Assembly: GCA_015680685.1 (NCBI GenBank)
Contig: MNCI01003361.1
Location: 552,825-616,824, forward strand
Origin: Gnetum montanum
Lineage: Eukaryota; Streptophyta; Gnetopsida; Gnetales; Gnetaceae
Length of the DNA: 64,000 bases
Direction of reading: 5' to 3'
How positions within the stretch are numbered: the first letter of the stretch is position 1; each line of letters starts with the position of its first letter. Shown here piece by piece: positions 42,770 to 54,289 of the stretch. The notes below the pieces were generated by a model. It ran no database searches. It was not told the origin of the DNA and was given only the letters and a program-made list of their open reading frames with translations. The position numbers were made by a program, and so were the translations under genes.

Positions 42770-43230
42770 TTCACCTTGTATCGTTGTACATGATACATGA
42801 AACTCTCTTTTTCTTGATCTTTCCAAAAGAATTTTCCTTGGAAATTTCCAGGGAAAGATCTCTAATGTTAATTTGCACATCAACACTTTCCATAATTATT
42901 GGAAATTCCTCCTTGCAATTGTCAACCTTGATCACCAAAAAATTGACAAGATAGGACCACCCATAGATAGTGGTCACAATGTCCTCCACAAGTCCCAAGG
43001 GAATAGTGATGGACTGATTTGTCAATTCTAAATGATTGTTACTCTACTTGAGAGGGGACATGTTCTAGGTTTTGTACATTTCATGAGAAATTAGGTTGAC
43101 ACTAGAACCTAAATCAACAAGGGCCTTGCATGGCTCATTTCCAGTGATTTGTAAGTAGATAAGGGGACTTCTAAGATTAGCTCTTTTTCTAGAAAGGTTG
43201 CTAGCCTTGATCCAATCAGATAACTTGGGT
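42770..43230 (-). pseudogene. Element C aspartic protease
   Basis: 42,771-43,025 is open: SITIPLGLVEDIVTTIYGWS, YLVNFLVIKVDNCKEEFPI, IRDLSLEISKENSFGKIKKK. Just upstream (43,085-43,130) the minus strand reads KALVDLGSSVNLIS, the active-site segment. The IMGRAWLS segment is disrupted here. Confidence 0.85.
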
Positions 43231-43830
43231 TAACATGGTTGTGTGAATCTTGGGAGGTGTTTGATTTGAAGGGTTCTTAAAAGAAATAAATGCATAGGAT
43301 TAAGGAGACATAGGACGACTAACCACATAATGTGGTAGGGCTTTATATGGCTATTGGTTTGGAAGAATGGTGTTTTTCTAGGTCTAGGTTATAAACCACT
43401 CAGTAGAGGAACTAGTTGTAAGTTAATAGCCCTGGTAGCATTACGTTACTGCAGCATGGATGGAGTAGGTGGTAATTGGGTTGAGGAAGATGGTACATGT
43501 GCTAGAGGATGAGGAGGGTGATAAGGGCATGGGGATTCTCCTGTAGGAGATGGAGAATGAGTTTTGTAATAATTTGGAGGGTAGTAATGATGTTGGAATC
43601 AGGCATGACTACACGAGTCACATAGAGACATGGGTTGTTGAAAATAGTACCCATATAGATCAGGCTGTTTGTAAGGGTATTGTTGCCTAGGTGGTGGCAT
43701 TTCCCATGACTATGGGTGTTGCCATTGTTGGTACTGCTCATATGGTTGTGGTGGAGCTCCACTTGGATAATAAACTTATTGTTGGTGGAATTGCCTGGGA
43801 TTGCCTTAATAATAAGGCAATCTTTTGGGT
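43231..43830 (-). pseudogene. Element C gag-protease linker
   Basis: Pro/Gln-rich, decayed frame fragments on the minus strand (43,502-43,762 area) equivalent to 49,380-49,960 in D. No domain. Confidence 0.5.
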
Positions 43831-45667
43831 GCTTGCCTTCTTACCAACCTAGGATTCAGAGCATACACCTCATATTCCTACAAGTGTGACACAACAGGGC
43901 AACATCCCTTAGGATTCTCATATTGGTAGATGTCACACCCATCATCATCATTTGATTTTGACTTGACAACCTCTTCTGTTGTAGTAGCTTTACCCTTACC
44001 TTTTTGGTAGGCATGTTTAGCTTTCTTCATTTTCTTATGATCATGATCACTAGCTTGCTCTTTGGATTCTTTTGTAGTTTTTAGAGTAGTTTGGAATTTT
44101 TTATCAAAGGATTTCCACATTTTATCCACCTTGGCTAAAATTTTGAAAACATATTTTTGAAATAGCAAGGTTTTTCATTGCACTAGTTTATCAAGTGGTG
44201 GCTCCCCCTCACTGTCACGAAAATGAACCTCCCTTTTTATGATGGAAGGTTCTTGGTTATACTCCTCAATACTTTTCTATTCCTTCAGTTTATCTTCTTC
44301 TTTTACAACCTACTTAATCAACCTTTGAATTTGATGGGCTTGAAGTTTTAACAATCTTCCTTGGGCATAAACCCCAAGGGTTCTTCTTGTTTTTTATTAG
44401 ATCCCATCTATGATATGACAAAGCTACTCCCGTTGAGAATAACCATGGCCAAGACATTTGTGTAAAAAAGAGTAATACCTGATCGTGGTTGTGTTCAAGG
44501 GTTCATGTGTTTCTTGACACCAACCTTGGATTTTCTTTCTCAAATTGAACACTCTAGAGTACATTTGATATTTTTCATTGAACAACTCAATCATTATACT
44601 CCATCTGTGAATTAATTTTAGCTCCAAGGATTGGTACCAACTTTTTGCTTCTTTTGTGAGTTTCCTAAGAAATAGCTTAAGATTTTGCCAATAGTTTTTG
44701 ATGTTTTGCAAGGCACAAACATTGTGAAAGGCTTGAATATGGGTTTTTGGATTTGAGTTGTATCCCCCCTTAAATCTAGGGATATTTTTCATATCCAACC
44801 TCTTGATTCTACTATCTTTCACATGCTTGGTTGGAATTTTGACTACCTCTATGATGTTTAGCATGCTTTGAGTTGATAGTAAAGGTTCATCATCATCATG
44901 ATTTTGATAATGCCTATGATATCCTCTACTAGCCCTTTATTTATGGTGGGGCCTACAATCATTATTGTCTCATTACTCGCCTTCATCATGGTTTTGTTCT
45001 CTACGGTTTCAATAAGATTCAGAAGAGGAAGAAGAAGATGCATATGAAGAGGACAAAGAGGGAGGAGGACTGCCACCACCACGTTGTTTGCCACCTCCTC
45101 TCCACTTGTCACAACCATGATCATCAACTTTATCATCATCATGATGCTTGCTTGAGCCCTTGCCTTGACTCCCACTCTTGGAGCCACTGTTGCTTGAACC
45201 AGGATTATTGATAGAGGACTTTAAATTCATGTTCAATCCCCCTTCACCAAATTCAAGGGGTGGAGAATCTTTATGTTGAGAACTCCTAGAAGGAGGATCC
45301 TCCTTATCTTTTTAGTTTAGTAGGAATAAGGGGTTAGTAAATTGTTTTTCCTTCATAGCTTCATGGTGCCTCTCCTAGTGCCAACCTCTTTTGTGTTGTA
45401 TTGCAGTGGGACAATAGTCTTGATAGTCATGGTCCTACACAACGTATTTTTCATGAAGATCCTAGATGCTCAACCTATTAAGAGTTTAGAGCAACATCCC
45501 AAGAATATATTGGTTAACTAGCAACACAATGTTACCCTCCATGTCTCTCCACCATAGCAGGATGAAGGTGAAATCAAGTACAAACTCATCTAGATGAGTG
45601 TACACCACTTTGAATTTTTGGGGCATTGGAGGTTTTGATTCATCATGCCTATGAGAAGAAGAAATTC
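43831..45667 (-). pseudogene. gag: Element C gag
   Basis: The expected initiator position (about 45,667) reads ATT instead of ATG, followed by a frame matching E. The Ser/Gly/His-rich stretch with a polyserine run is at 45,009-45,236. The gag domain at 44,424-44,864 is open: IPRFKGGYNSNPKTHIQAF, KLFLRKLTKEAKSWYQSLEL, LFNEKYQMYSRVFNLRKKI, HKCLGHGYS. A C-terminal piece at 43,878-44,168 reads AKVDKMWKSFDKKFQTTLK then CDIYQYENPKGCCPVVSHL. No CCHC zinc knuckle is visible. Confidence 0.85.
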
Positions 45668-45807
45668 TAGATTAGAAGAAAATTTAGTGTGCTTTTAATT
45701 ATTATTATTACTTTTTATTTTTTGAATGATTGTCACTTTAGGGTTTGTCCCAATGATATTAAATAATTTTTACCAAGTCCTAGATAGCGCACGTATCAAA
45801 CTACAAG

Positions 45808-45825
45808 TCCTCAGCAACAACACCA
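45808..45825 (-). promoter_or_regulatory. Primer binding site, element C
   Basis: Minus strand TGGTGTTGTTGCTGAGGA against TGGCGCCGTTGCCGGGGA of the tRNA-Asp type. All or nearly all differences are C-to-T or G-to-A. Confidence 0.75.
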
Positions 45826-45826
45826 A

Positions 45827-46435
45827 TGATGAGTGATGAGTAGACCCTATGCCCAACCATAAAAATCATTAAGCATTTATGCATGATCCGGTTGAATTCC
45901 ATGAACTTATAGCTTTTTAAGTACACTGGTCTCTAGGAAGTGAAACTAACTGTTGCAATTGTCGTATTCTCAATTACACTTGTAAAATGCAAAGGTATGG
46001 TTAAGTGCAACTGAGGCATATGATTTTTATCATTTTTTGTATTTAATGTTTTAAGTCACCTAAGAATAAAGAATGATGAATAAAGTAATTTAATTACTAG
46101 TTTAATCTAACTAACATTTAACTAACCCTAACATAAGCATCTATTCCCACTTGTTGTACACATCCTAAACATGTTTAACGCTACTAGGTTACCAAACGTT
46201 AAGCATTACTAGGGTTACCAAGTGCCAAGTATATGCTCGAAGTGGTCATACCTATGTGCTTAATTAATTGCTATTAGTTTAGCTTTGTCTAGCTTAGTTT
46301 AGCTTAATTACTTAAAACATTAAAGAAAACTTCTTAAGATATGAAATGGATTAAAAAAATAATTAATCTATTTCAAAGTACTGTAAGGTTTATCAAAAAG
46401 CTCATCTTTATTGCCACACATACTACCATGCTTAG
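45827..46435 (-). repeat. Element C 5' LTR, truncated by D
   Basis: Starts TGATGAGTAGACCC (the LTR 3' end read on plus), contains GTTAACG-type repeats near 46,170-46,230 and TTTATTGCCACACAT in R, then stops at GCTTAG where element D's LTR begins. The U3 part must lie beyond D, outside the window. Confidence 0.85.
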
Positions 46436-47262
46436 TGATGAAACATGTTTTTGCACTCTTCGATGTCAAGTACCCGATATCGGAGCCTCGACATCGGGTA
46501 TTCGATATCGGAGCCCAGGATGCAATGTTGGATATCCAATATCATGGGGTATATGCAGGCCTATAAATATAGCACTTGGGCTCACAATTTTCATATTAGT
46601 TTTTTTCATAGTTAGCGAAGCTCTTACAGTTTGTTTTCTCCAAAGTTAGAATATTTTCTTAGTGCTTGTAGTAGGAGTCTGAGTGTGTACGGATCTTTGT
46701 TTAAGCACTAATGTACCTAAGCATAGTAGTGTGATGGGAATTAAAACAAGCCCTTTTGATAATCCTTGCAGCACTGAGAATAGATTAATGTTTTCTTTAA
46801 TGCATTTAAACTTAAGTAATTAGTTTTCAATTGTTAATCAACACAAGCACGACCACTTTGAGCATACATATAGTGCTTGGTAGCCTAGCAATGCTTAATG
46901 TTTGGTAGCCCAATAGCACTATATGTGTTTAGGATGTGTCCAAGAAAGGAGGAAAGGTACTTATGTTAGGCTAGCTAGGCATTGAATGAATTAGATCTTA
47001 AATTGCTCTACCTTTCTTGTTGTAGGCAACTAAACTTATAAAACATAAAATGAAAAACATCATGTACCTCAATTACACTTAAACCATACCCTTGAGCTTC
47101 ACAAGTGTAGTTGGGAAGATAAGAAACATTCTCAATGTCCATTTCACTTCCTAGAGGAACTCGTACACTAGAGAACTATAGGTCCATGGAATTTGACCAT
47201 ATCATGCATAAATACCTTAGTGATTTGTATGGTTGGGCATAGGGGTACCTCACTGCTCATCA
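46436..47262 (+). repeat. Element D 5' LTR
   Basis: TGATGAAACATG to GCTCATCA, 827 bp. U3 holds a distinctive repeat CCCGATATCGGAGCC / TTCGATATCGGAGCCC with the palindrome CGATATCG. TATAAATA is at 46,562-46,569. Confidence 0.9.
46562..46569 (+). promoter_or_regulatory. TATA box of element D LTR
   Basis: GGCCTATAAATATAGC context, matching B and E. Confidence 0.6.
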
Positions 47263-47263
47263 T

Positions 47264-47282
47264 TAGCACCGTTGCCAGGAAC
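47264..47282 (+). promoter_or_regulatory. Primer binding site, element D
   Basis: TAGCACCGTTGCCAGGAAC, close to the tRNA-Asp complement; the best preserved PBS of the window. Confidence 0.8.
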
Positions 47283-47422
47283 CTTTTGGTTGTTTCATGC
47301 ACTATCTAGGATTTAGTGGAAATCATTCAAAATTGTTAGAATGAACCTCAGAGTCATATCATATTTTAGAATTACTACAACATAATTTAAAAGCACACTA
47401 CATTTTTATCATCTAACTGAAA

Positions 47423-49329
47423 ATGTCTTCTTTTCATAGGAGTGCTTCTCTGCCCAAGTTTGATGGAGATCATTAGCTGGTGCCTTAACAATATTGAGTG
47501 GTATATGCTCATCTTGATGAGTATGTATCCAATTTCACCTTCATCCTACATCAAGATGAAAAGTTACGGTGGTGTGACATGGAGGGCAACATTGTGTTGC
47601 CACTCGATTGATCCATTCCTGCAATGCTCCAACAAATGCTTATACGATGGGGTCTCTAGGAATGTAATACTAAGTATGTTATTAAGGTATCGATGCTAGG
47701 GATTATCATCCCATTGAAGCACAACATCTATGGGACCAATAGCTAGAACAACACCATGAATTTATGAAGGGAAAAGGATTTAATGATTCACCATTCTTGC
47801 TATACCAAAAATATGGTGGGGAACCCTTCTTTGGGGGTTTCACATTTAGTGAAATTCCTCTCTTTGACTTCAATGAAGGAGGTCAAATTCAAAGCCTATG
47901 GTCTAGAATTCATAATCCTAGTTCTAGTGAGAATGGATCTAATAACAAAGAAGGATCCAATGAGGCAAGCCAAGGTAAAAATTCTAACAAGAAACAAGAT
48001 TGTGATCATGGCTACAATTGTTGAAGAGGTAGTAGCAAGCATCATGATGGTGCTAGTTCTTTTTCCTCTTCATCTTCATCATCATCATCTTCTTCTTCTA
48101 GCTTTAACCATGATTGCAGGAGATGAGATTGTGATGGAGGTGAGCAAAATGATTGANGCCTTGCTCGATGATCCCTTTGATCATTTTGGTATCGTCAATC
48201 ATTTTGCTCACCTCCATCACAATCTCGTCTCCTGCAATCATGGTTAAAGCTAGAAGAAGAAGATGATGATGATGAAGATGAAGAGGAANAGCATTTACTT
48301 GCTACCTAAAGTATGCTCAATATTGCAAAGGTAGTATGAATTCCAACAAGGCATGTGAAGGATAGTTAGATCAAAAGGCTGGACATGAACAATATTCCTC
48401 AGTTCAAAGGGGGATATAACTTTGATCCATAGAACCATCTTTAAGCTTTTCAAGATGAATGTGCTTTGTAGAACATAGAGAATGAGTGGCAAAAACTTAA
48501 ATTATTCCGAAGGACACTCATCAAAGAAGCAGAGAATTGGTACTGATCCATAAAGTTAGAATCTATTAGATGATGCAATACCATGCTTAAATTGTTTAAT
48601 GATAAATATCAAACATACTCTAGAGTGTCCAACTTGAGAAGGTAAATCCAAGGATGGAAGTAAGAAGTACATGAAGCCTTGGATGCCGCCATTGGTTGAT
48701 ACTATTCCTTAATGCACAAATGTCTTGGCCATGGCTATTCTCAATTGGATCAACTTTGCCACATTGTAGACGAGCTTCAATCAGAAACGAGGAGAACCCT
48801 TGGTGTCTATGTCCAAGGGTAACTATTAGAATTAAGTGCCCATTAGATACAACAACTAATCAAGTAGGTAGCTAAAGAGAATGGTGAATTAAGAAAAAGA
48901 AAAAGTGCAGAAGAATATAACCACGATCCTTCCATTCCCAAGAGGGAGGTTCGATTTTGTGATAGTGAGGAAGAATTCACACTTGATAAGATGGTGAATA
49001 GGAAAAATTTGCCACTCCACAAATTTTAATCTAAAATTATGGCCAAGGTTGATCAGTTATGGGACTCCATGGATAACAGATTTCAAGCTATCTTAAAAAT
49101 TACTAAAGAGTCCAAAGAACAAAGTAGTGATCATGAGTGTAGGAGGTGCAAGAAAGTTGAATGTGCCTATCAAAAAGGTAAGGGCAAGATTGCTGCAATA
49201 GAAGAAGTTGCGGAAAGAAAATCAGATGATGATGATTGGTGTGACATATACCAGTATGAACATCCTAAGAGATGTTGCCTCATAGAGTCATATTTACGAG
49301 AGTCTGGGGTGTATGCTTTGAATCAATGA
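47423..49329 (+). pseudogene. gag: Element D gag
   Basis: ATG at 47,423 (MSSFHRSASLPKFDGD). The frame shifts before 47,764, where an open piece reads FNDSPFLLYQKYGGEPFFGG and then a Ser/Asn/Lys-rich stretch. The polyserine tract follows at about 48,060-48,110, inside a foldback artefact. The gag domain (48,310-48,760) reads KRLDMNNIPQFKGGYNFDP-like, then WQKLKLF and FNDKYQTYSRVSNLRR. The C-terminal open piece 49,039-49,329 reads AKVDQLWDSMDNRFQAILK then CDIYQYEHPKRCCLIESYL. No CCHC knuckle is visible. Confidence 0.82.
48055..48290. repeat. Near-perfect inverted repeat with Ns (probable artefact)
   Basis: About 100 bp ending at 48,158 is repeated in inverse orientation from about 48,193 to 48,290, separated by about 35 bp, with one clear mismatch. 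N bases are at 48,157 and 48,289. No other gag copy has this palindrome. Confidence 0.8.
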
Positions 49330-49960
49330 CAAACACAAAGGAAAACATCCAGAAGATTACCTTATCCTCAAGGTAAGTTTAGGTAGTTCCACTAGTAATA
49401 GCAATATTATCCAAGCGGAACTCTTCTGCAACCATATAAGTAGTATCAACAGTGGTAGCAACCACAATCATGGGTGTTGGCACCACTAAGGTATCAATAC
49501 CCTTATAGACAACATGATCCATATGGGTACTACATTTAGCAACCCTTATCTCCACGTGACTCCTTTAGTCATGTTTCTACTTTCTAATCTCACTACCACC
49601 TTTTGATTATTATTGAACTTATAAGAAGGGATGCCACCTTTTATCCTTATCCCCCTCCTATCCTTACACATGTTTCTCCTCTAGCTACACAACTACCACT
49701 TGCTCCACTTATGCAAGGTGAACTACCAGCTCAACTACAACAATGTAATCCTATTGGGGCTGTTAGTCTACAACCAGTTCATCAATTGAGTGGATAGAAT
49801 ACTCGATCAAAGAAAAGACCTTTCTTTCAATCCTACAGTCCATCTAAGCCTTCAAATACACATGTAGTTGAGAATCTTGTCCCTTCATCTTCCTCTATAT
49901 CAAATTCCTTTAAGTCCCTTTCAAACCAAACACCACCTAGGATCCATACTGTGATTCTTA
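49330..49960 (+). pseudogene. Element D gag-protease linker
   Basis: Decayed Gln/Pro-rich sequence. 49,603-49,797 is open with ATQLPLAPLMQGELPAQLQQ, then SNSFKSLSNQTPP follows. No catalytic domain. Confidence 0.6.
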
Positions 49961-50440
49961 CTTACATTGTATTTTATTGAATCTGTGTTAGAAACCTTCC
50001 TAGGAAATTAGTTAACCATGGAAGTCCTTTCATTTATTTGTAGTTTACTGACAATGAACTATGCAAAGCTCTTCTTGACTTAGGTTCTAGTGTTAATTTA
50101 ATTTCTCATGAAATGTACACTTCATGGAACTTGCCTCCTCTCAAGAAGAGTAATATCAGATTAGAATTGATAGACTAGTCTATTACTATTCCATTGGGAT
50201 TGGTGGAAGACATTGTGACCAGTACCTATGGGTGGTCTTATCTTGCTAATTTCCTAGTGATCAAGGTGAAGAACTACAAATGGGATTTCCCAATCATCAT
50301 GGGAAGGGCATGGCTTAGCACCATTGATGCAATAATGTGTATCAAAGATTTTTCCTTGGAAATATCCAAAGAAAATGCATTCCAAAAGATCGAGAAGAAG
50401 CGAGTTCCATGCATCGCATATAGTGATACAAGATGAAATT
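49961..50440 (+). pseudogene. Element D aspartic protease
   Basis: KALLDLGSSVNLISHEMYTS lies at about 50,067. 50,194-50,436 is open with GLVEDIVTSTYGWSYLANFL, FPIIMGRAWLSTIDAIMCIK and DFSLEISKENAFQKIEKKRV. The active-site Asp is present. A TAG at 50,174 lies between the halves. Confidence 0.88.
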
Positions 50441-50831
50441 CTATGTAGAAACTTTGGGCCATGAAAAAAACATCTATCTCTACATGCGAGTAGTGTGAAC
50501 CAAAAATAGAAACTCAAAGGTGTTTGTACACAATAGCCACAAAATAGAAGGGCACCTAGTGGCTGATTGCTAATTTTGAGAGTAGCACACTTTGTATAGA
50601 ATTGACGAAGAGCCTAACATATGCATATGTCACTAGCATGGATAAGCTAGAGTAAGTTCATCACTAACTCTTTGATGATTCAAATGATGATACCTATTGG
50701 GGTGAGTTGGAAATTCTTAAAAATCTTAAGCTAGAGCCCCTTGAACTAAAAATGCTACTAACTAGAATGGAATATGTGTTTTTGAAACATGGGAAGCCGC
50801 TCTAGAGTAGAAAAAGATGCTGTTGAATGTG
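50441..50831 (+). pseudogene. Element D protease-RT connection, cut by E
   Basis: Decayed frame including STLCIELTKSLTYAYVTSMD-like and DTYWGELEILKNLKLEPLE segments, ending at ...GTTGAATGTG where E inserts. The next codons are found at 61,914. Confidence 0.7.
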
Positions 50832-51705
50832 TGATGAGTCGTTGTTGGTTGACTGCATCGACGAGGCCTCATCAACAAGGTTGCATCAATGCATGTCATC
50901 CTACGTTGATGAGGCCTCATCGACGTAGTGTCTATTTATTACCTATAAATACATGCTTACTAGTTGCATTTATGGAAGAATCTAGGTTTTAGTAGTAGTG
51001 AAGCTCTTGCATTTTTTCCATTCGAAAGTTAGAATTTTTCCTTGAGTGCTTGTAGCAAGAGTCATTGAGTGTACAGATCTTTATTCGAGCATTCTTATAC
51101 TTGCACATGATAGTGTGTGTGGTAATCAAGACGAACTTTCGAATAAACCTTACAGCACTTTGGATAGATTAGCTATTTTATTTATGCATTTATTGTTTTT
51201 AATTTTTTATTAAATGCTTTCAATTAGTTTTCAAATATTTTCTAGTTATTACGTTAATAAGACAATTAAGTGAGATAGATTACACACATAAGTACGACTG
51301 CTTTAAGTGTAACATGTATTCACTTGGTAATCCCAACAATGTTATCGCTTGGTATGCCTAATAGCATAGCGTTTGGTTGCCTAGCAGTGAATATGTGGGT
51401 TCAGGATGTGTATGGAAAGTGGGAATGTATACTTATGTTAGGATTAGTTAAATGATTAATTAATTAGTCATTTAGATTAGTTAATTAAACTCCTTTTATC
51501 TATATTGTGACAATTAGAATATAAAATATAAAATGATAAAAATTAGATGCTTTAGTTACACTTAACCATACCAATGTACATCAGAAATGTAACTGGGAGG
51601 ACAACGATTGACCTTAAGGCTAGATTCACTTCCTAAAGGGCTAGTGCACTGGAAATGATTTTGTGATTCGTATGATTAGGCATAGGGGTACCTTACTTCT
51701 CATCA
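50832..51705 (+). repeat. Element E 5' LTR
   Basis: TGATGAGTCGTTG to CTCATCA, 874 bp. U3 repeats ACGAGGCCTCATC and its inverse. TATAAAT lies at 50,944-50,950. It lacks a segment of about 40 bp near 51,655 (AAGTCCATAGAATTTGACCG region) that the 3' LTR keeps. Confidence 0.92.
50944..50950 (+). promoter_or_regulatory. TATA box of element E 5' LTR
   Basis: TTACCTATAAATACATGC context; the 3' LTR version is degraded to CCTATTAATATG. Confidence 0.55.
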
Positions 51706-51706
51706 T

Positions 51707-51725
51707 TAGCACCATTGCTGGGAAC
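51707..51725 (+). promoter_or_regulatory. Primer binding site, element E
   Basis: TAGCACCATTGCTGGGAAC, a transition-decayed relative of the tRNA-Asp complement. Confidence 0.75.
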
Positions 51726-51847
51726 TTTGTGCGCTTTTTGGTCTAAGTGGATACCACTAATATAGTTGTACAAACTTAAAGGTTAATAACATTCCCACTA
51801 TACATAAATTATAAAAGCACATTGACAATTTCATTTTTTTTTACAAC

Positions 51848-53700
51848 ATGTCCTCTTCTTCTTGTAAGCCTGAAGATACTAAACCACTGGTCCCATAGGA
51901 ATGTAAGGTGGTATACACTCATCCAGATGAGTTTGTGCTAAATTTCACCTTCATCCTATATTAGGATGAACAAATGCGATGACATGATATGGAGGGCAAC
52001 GTCATTTTGACCCCTAATAGATCTATGCTTGAAATGCTATTTAAAACCCTTAAGAAGTTGGGCATAGCAAATCTTCATGAAGAGTACATTGTGGATGGAT
52101 ATGATACTTAGAACTATTATCCCATTGAAACACAACGTAAGTAAGATAAATGGTAGGAGAGATTCCATGAAGCCAGAAAAGGGAAACATTACACTAACCC
52201 CTTGTTCTTATTAGATCAAGAGGACAATGAGGATACTCCCTTGGAAGGTTCTCAACATGAAGATTCTCCAACCCTTGTTACTGATGGTGAGGGTGTGAAC
52301 TTGACCTTGTGATCAACTATTCATAAATCGAGTTCAAGGAAGAGTGATAGGCAAGGTAGGGACTTAGGTGAACATTGCAATAACAAGGGATCTATTGATG
52401 GTGATCATAGAAGGAGTAAGAGTGGTGGTGGACATCGTGGTGGCAATGGTCGTCCACCTTCCTCTTCATCCTCTTTATTTGATTTTGAACATTCCTCTTC
52501 ATCTGATGGTTCTCATGGAAGCTGCCATTAAAACAATCATGATGAAGGTGATCAATGAAATAATAATAACTGTGAAGGCCACCAAAATTGAAGGGATGGC
52601 TGAAACCATCATTGACATCATCAATGTAGTGATGATGATGAACTTTTACTAGCAACTTGAAGTATGCTTAACATTGCGGAGGCAGTAAAAATTCTAACTA
52701 GGCATATGAAGGATAGTTGGATCAAGTGCCTAGATATGAACAATATCCCAAGATTTGAGGGGGGATACAATCTTGATCTACAGACACATCTACAAGCTTT
52801 TCAAGATGCCTGTGCCTTACAGAACATTGAGAACAAGTGGCAGAAACTCAAGCTTTTTCCAAGGACACTCATTAAGAAAGTTGAAAGTCGGTACTGGTCC
52901 TTGGAACCAGAATCTATCCAAAGATGAAGTACCATGTTGGAGCTATGTAATGAAAAATCCTAGACATACTCCAGAGTGTCTAATTTGAGAAGGTAAATTC
53001 AAGGCTAGAAACAAGAAGCACATGAACCCTTGGATTGCACCATGGCCTGATACTATTCACTCTTATACAGGTGTCTTGGCCATGGTTACTCTCATAGGGA
53101 ACAAGTTCTCACATCATAGATGGGCTTAGAGTAGAAACAAGAAGAACCCTTGTGGTGTATGCCCAAGGAAGGTTGTTTGAAATGAGAGCTCATCAAATCC
53201 AAAGGCTAATTGAGCAGGTAGCAAAAAAAGAAAGTGAGCTACGAAAAAGGAAGAGTGTTGAAGAGTATAATAGGGATCCATCCATAAAAAAATAAGAGGT
53301 CTAATTTTATGATGAGGAGGAGTCACCACTTGATGAAGTGGTGAACAAAAAGACCTTGCCTATCCAAAAATATGTTTCTAACATTTCAGACAAGGTTGAT
53401 AAATTATGGGACTCTTTGGATGAAAATTTTCAAACCACGTTGAAAATTATTGAAGAATCCAAAGAGCAAAATAGTGATCATAATTGTAGATGGTGAAAAG
53501 AAGCTGAACATGCCTACCAAATAGATAAGGGCAAAGCTGCTATAGTAGAGGAAGTTGTGGAATCTGACTTAAATGATGAAACTGAATGTGAAATCTATCA
53601 ATATGAACATCCAAAGGGATGCTACCCTGTGGTGTCACACTTACAAGAGTTTGGAGTGTATGCATTAAATCCTTGCCTAACACGTAGACAAGATCCAAGA
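51848..53700 (+). pseudogene. gag: Element E gag
   Basis: ATG at 51,848 (MSSSSCKPEDTKPLVP). One frame is mostly kept with stops: VVYTHPDEFVLNFTFILY, DMEGNVILTPN, HYTNPLFLLDQEDNEDTP. A Gly/Arg/His-rich stretch and PPSSSSSLFDFEHSSSSD follow at 52,430-52,520, then the gag domain at 52,664-52,990 (NIPRFEGGYNLDLQTHLQAF, KLKLFPRTLIKKVESRYWSL). The C-terminal part near 53,583 reads CEIYQYEHPKGCYPVVSHL. No CCHC knuckle is seen. Confidence 0.85.
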
Positions 53701-54289
53701 TGATTACCTTATCTTCAAGGTAGTCCAAGGTAGTTTTACCAATAGTAACAAGCTTACTCCCCAAGTGGAATTCCTCCACAACCTTATGAATAGTATCAAC
53801 AGTTGTTCCAATAACAATTGTGGAGAATGCCACCACCAAAGTAGCAGTACCCTTATAGGCAACTAGATCCATATGGGTACTATATTCAATAACCCATTTG
53901 TCCTAGAAGTTTGGCAAGTCATGCATCATTCCAGCATCACTATTACCCTCCAAAGTACCACTAAACACATTCACTATCTACTTGAGGGGAAAATCCATAT
54001 CTGTATCCTTATTATCCTCCACATCCCTCTACACCTACACCTCCACCTTTAACTCAATTACCTCTTTTCTCCATCCATGCAAGGTGAAATTCCTCTATAG
54101 CTACAACAATGAAATGCTACAAGGGCTATACACTCACAACCAGTTTTTCAACCAAATGGTCCAAATAATTGATAAAGAAAATGACCTTTCTTTTGGCCTA
54201 GTGGTCCTCTCTAGCTCTCACAACCTATCACCCTACATCTCTAGTACCCTCATCCTCTACAGCAAATACCTTCGAGCATCCTTCAAACC
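53701..54289 (+). pseudogene. Element E gag-protease linker
   Basis: Decayed Gln/Pro/Ser-rich sequence. A 106-codon plus-strand frame (53,982-54,302) is open but shifted relative to the linker of D, so it is probably incidental. Confidence 0.5.

Larger units (their letters stand above)
33605..46435 (-). mobile_element. Element C: Athila-like retrotransposon, antisense, both LTRs damaged
   Basis: Minus-strand element with 3' LTR at left, third ORF, spacer, integrase, RNase H, RT, protease, gag, PBS and 5' LTR at right. Same plan as A. The 3' LTR lacks U3 and the polypurine tract and has expanded internal repeats. The 5' LTR is cut by element D. It begins 436 bp beyond the SDR stop codon, on the opposite strand. 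Confidence 0.88.
46436..50831 (+). mobile_element. Element D, left part: 5' LTR to start of RT arm
   Basis: Athila-like element inserted in the 5' LTR of C in opposite orientation. CTTAG at 46,431-46,435 is the probable target duplication, but its partner is outside the window. D is interrupted at 50,831 by E and resumes at 61,914. Confidence 0.88.

Noticed and set aside
48055-48290. Palindrome as a foldback transposon or terminal inverted repeat
   Set aside because: Ns, near-perfect arms and absence from sister copies favour an assembly artefact.
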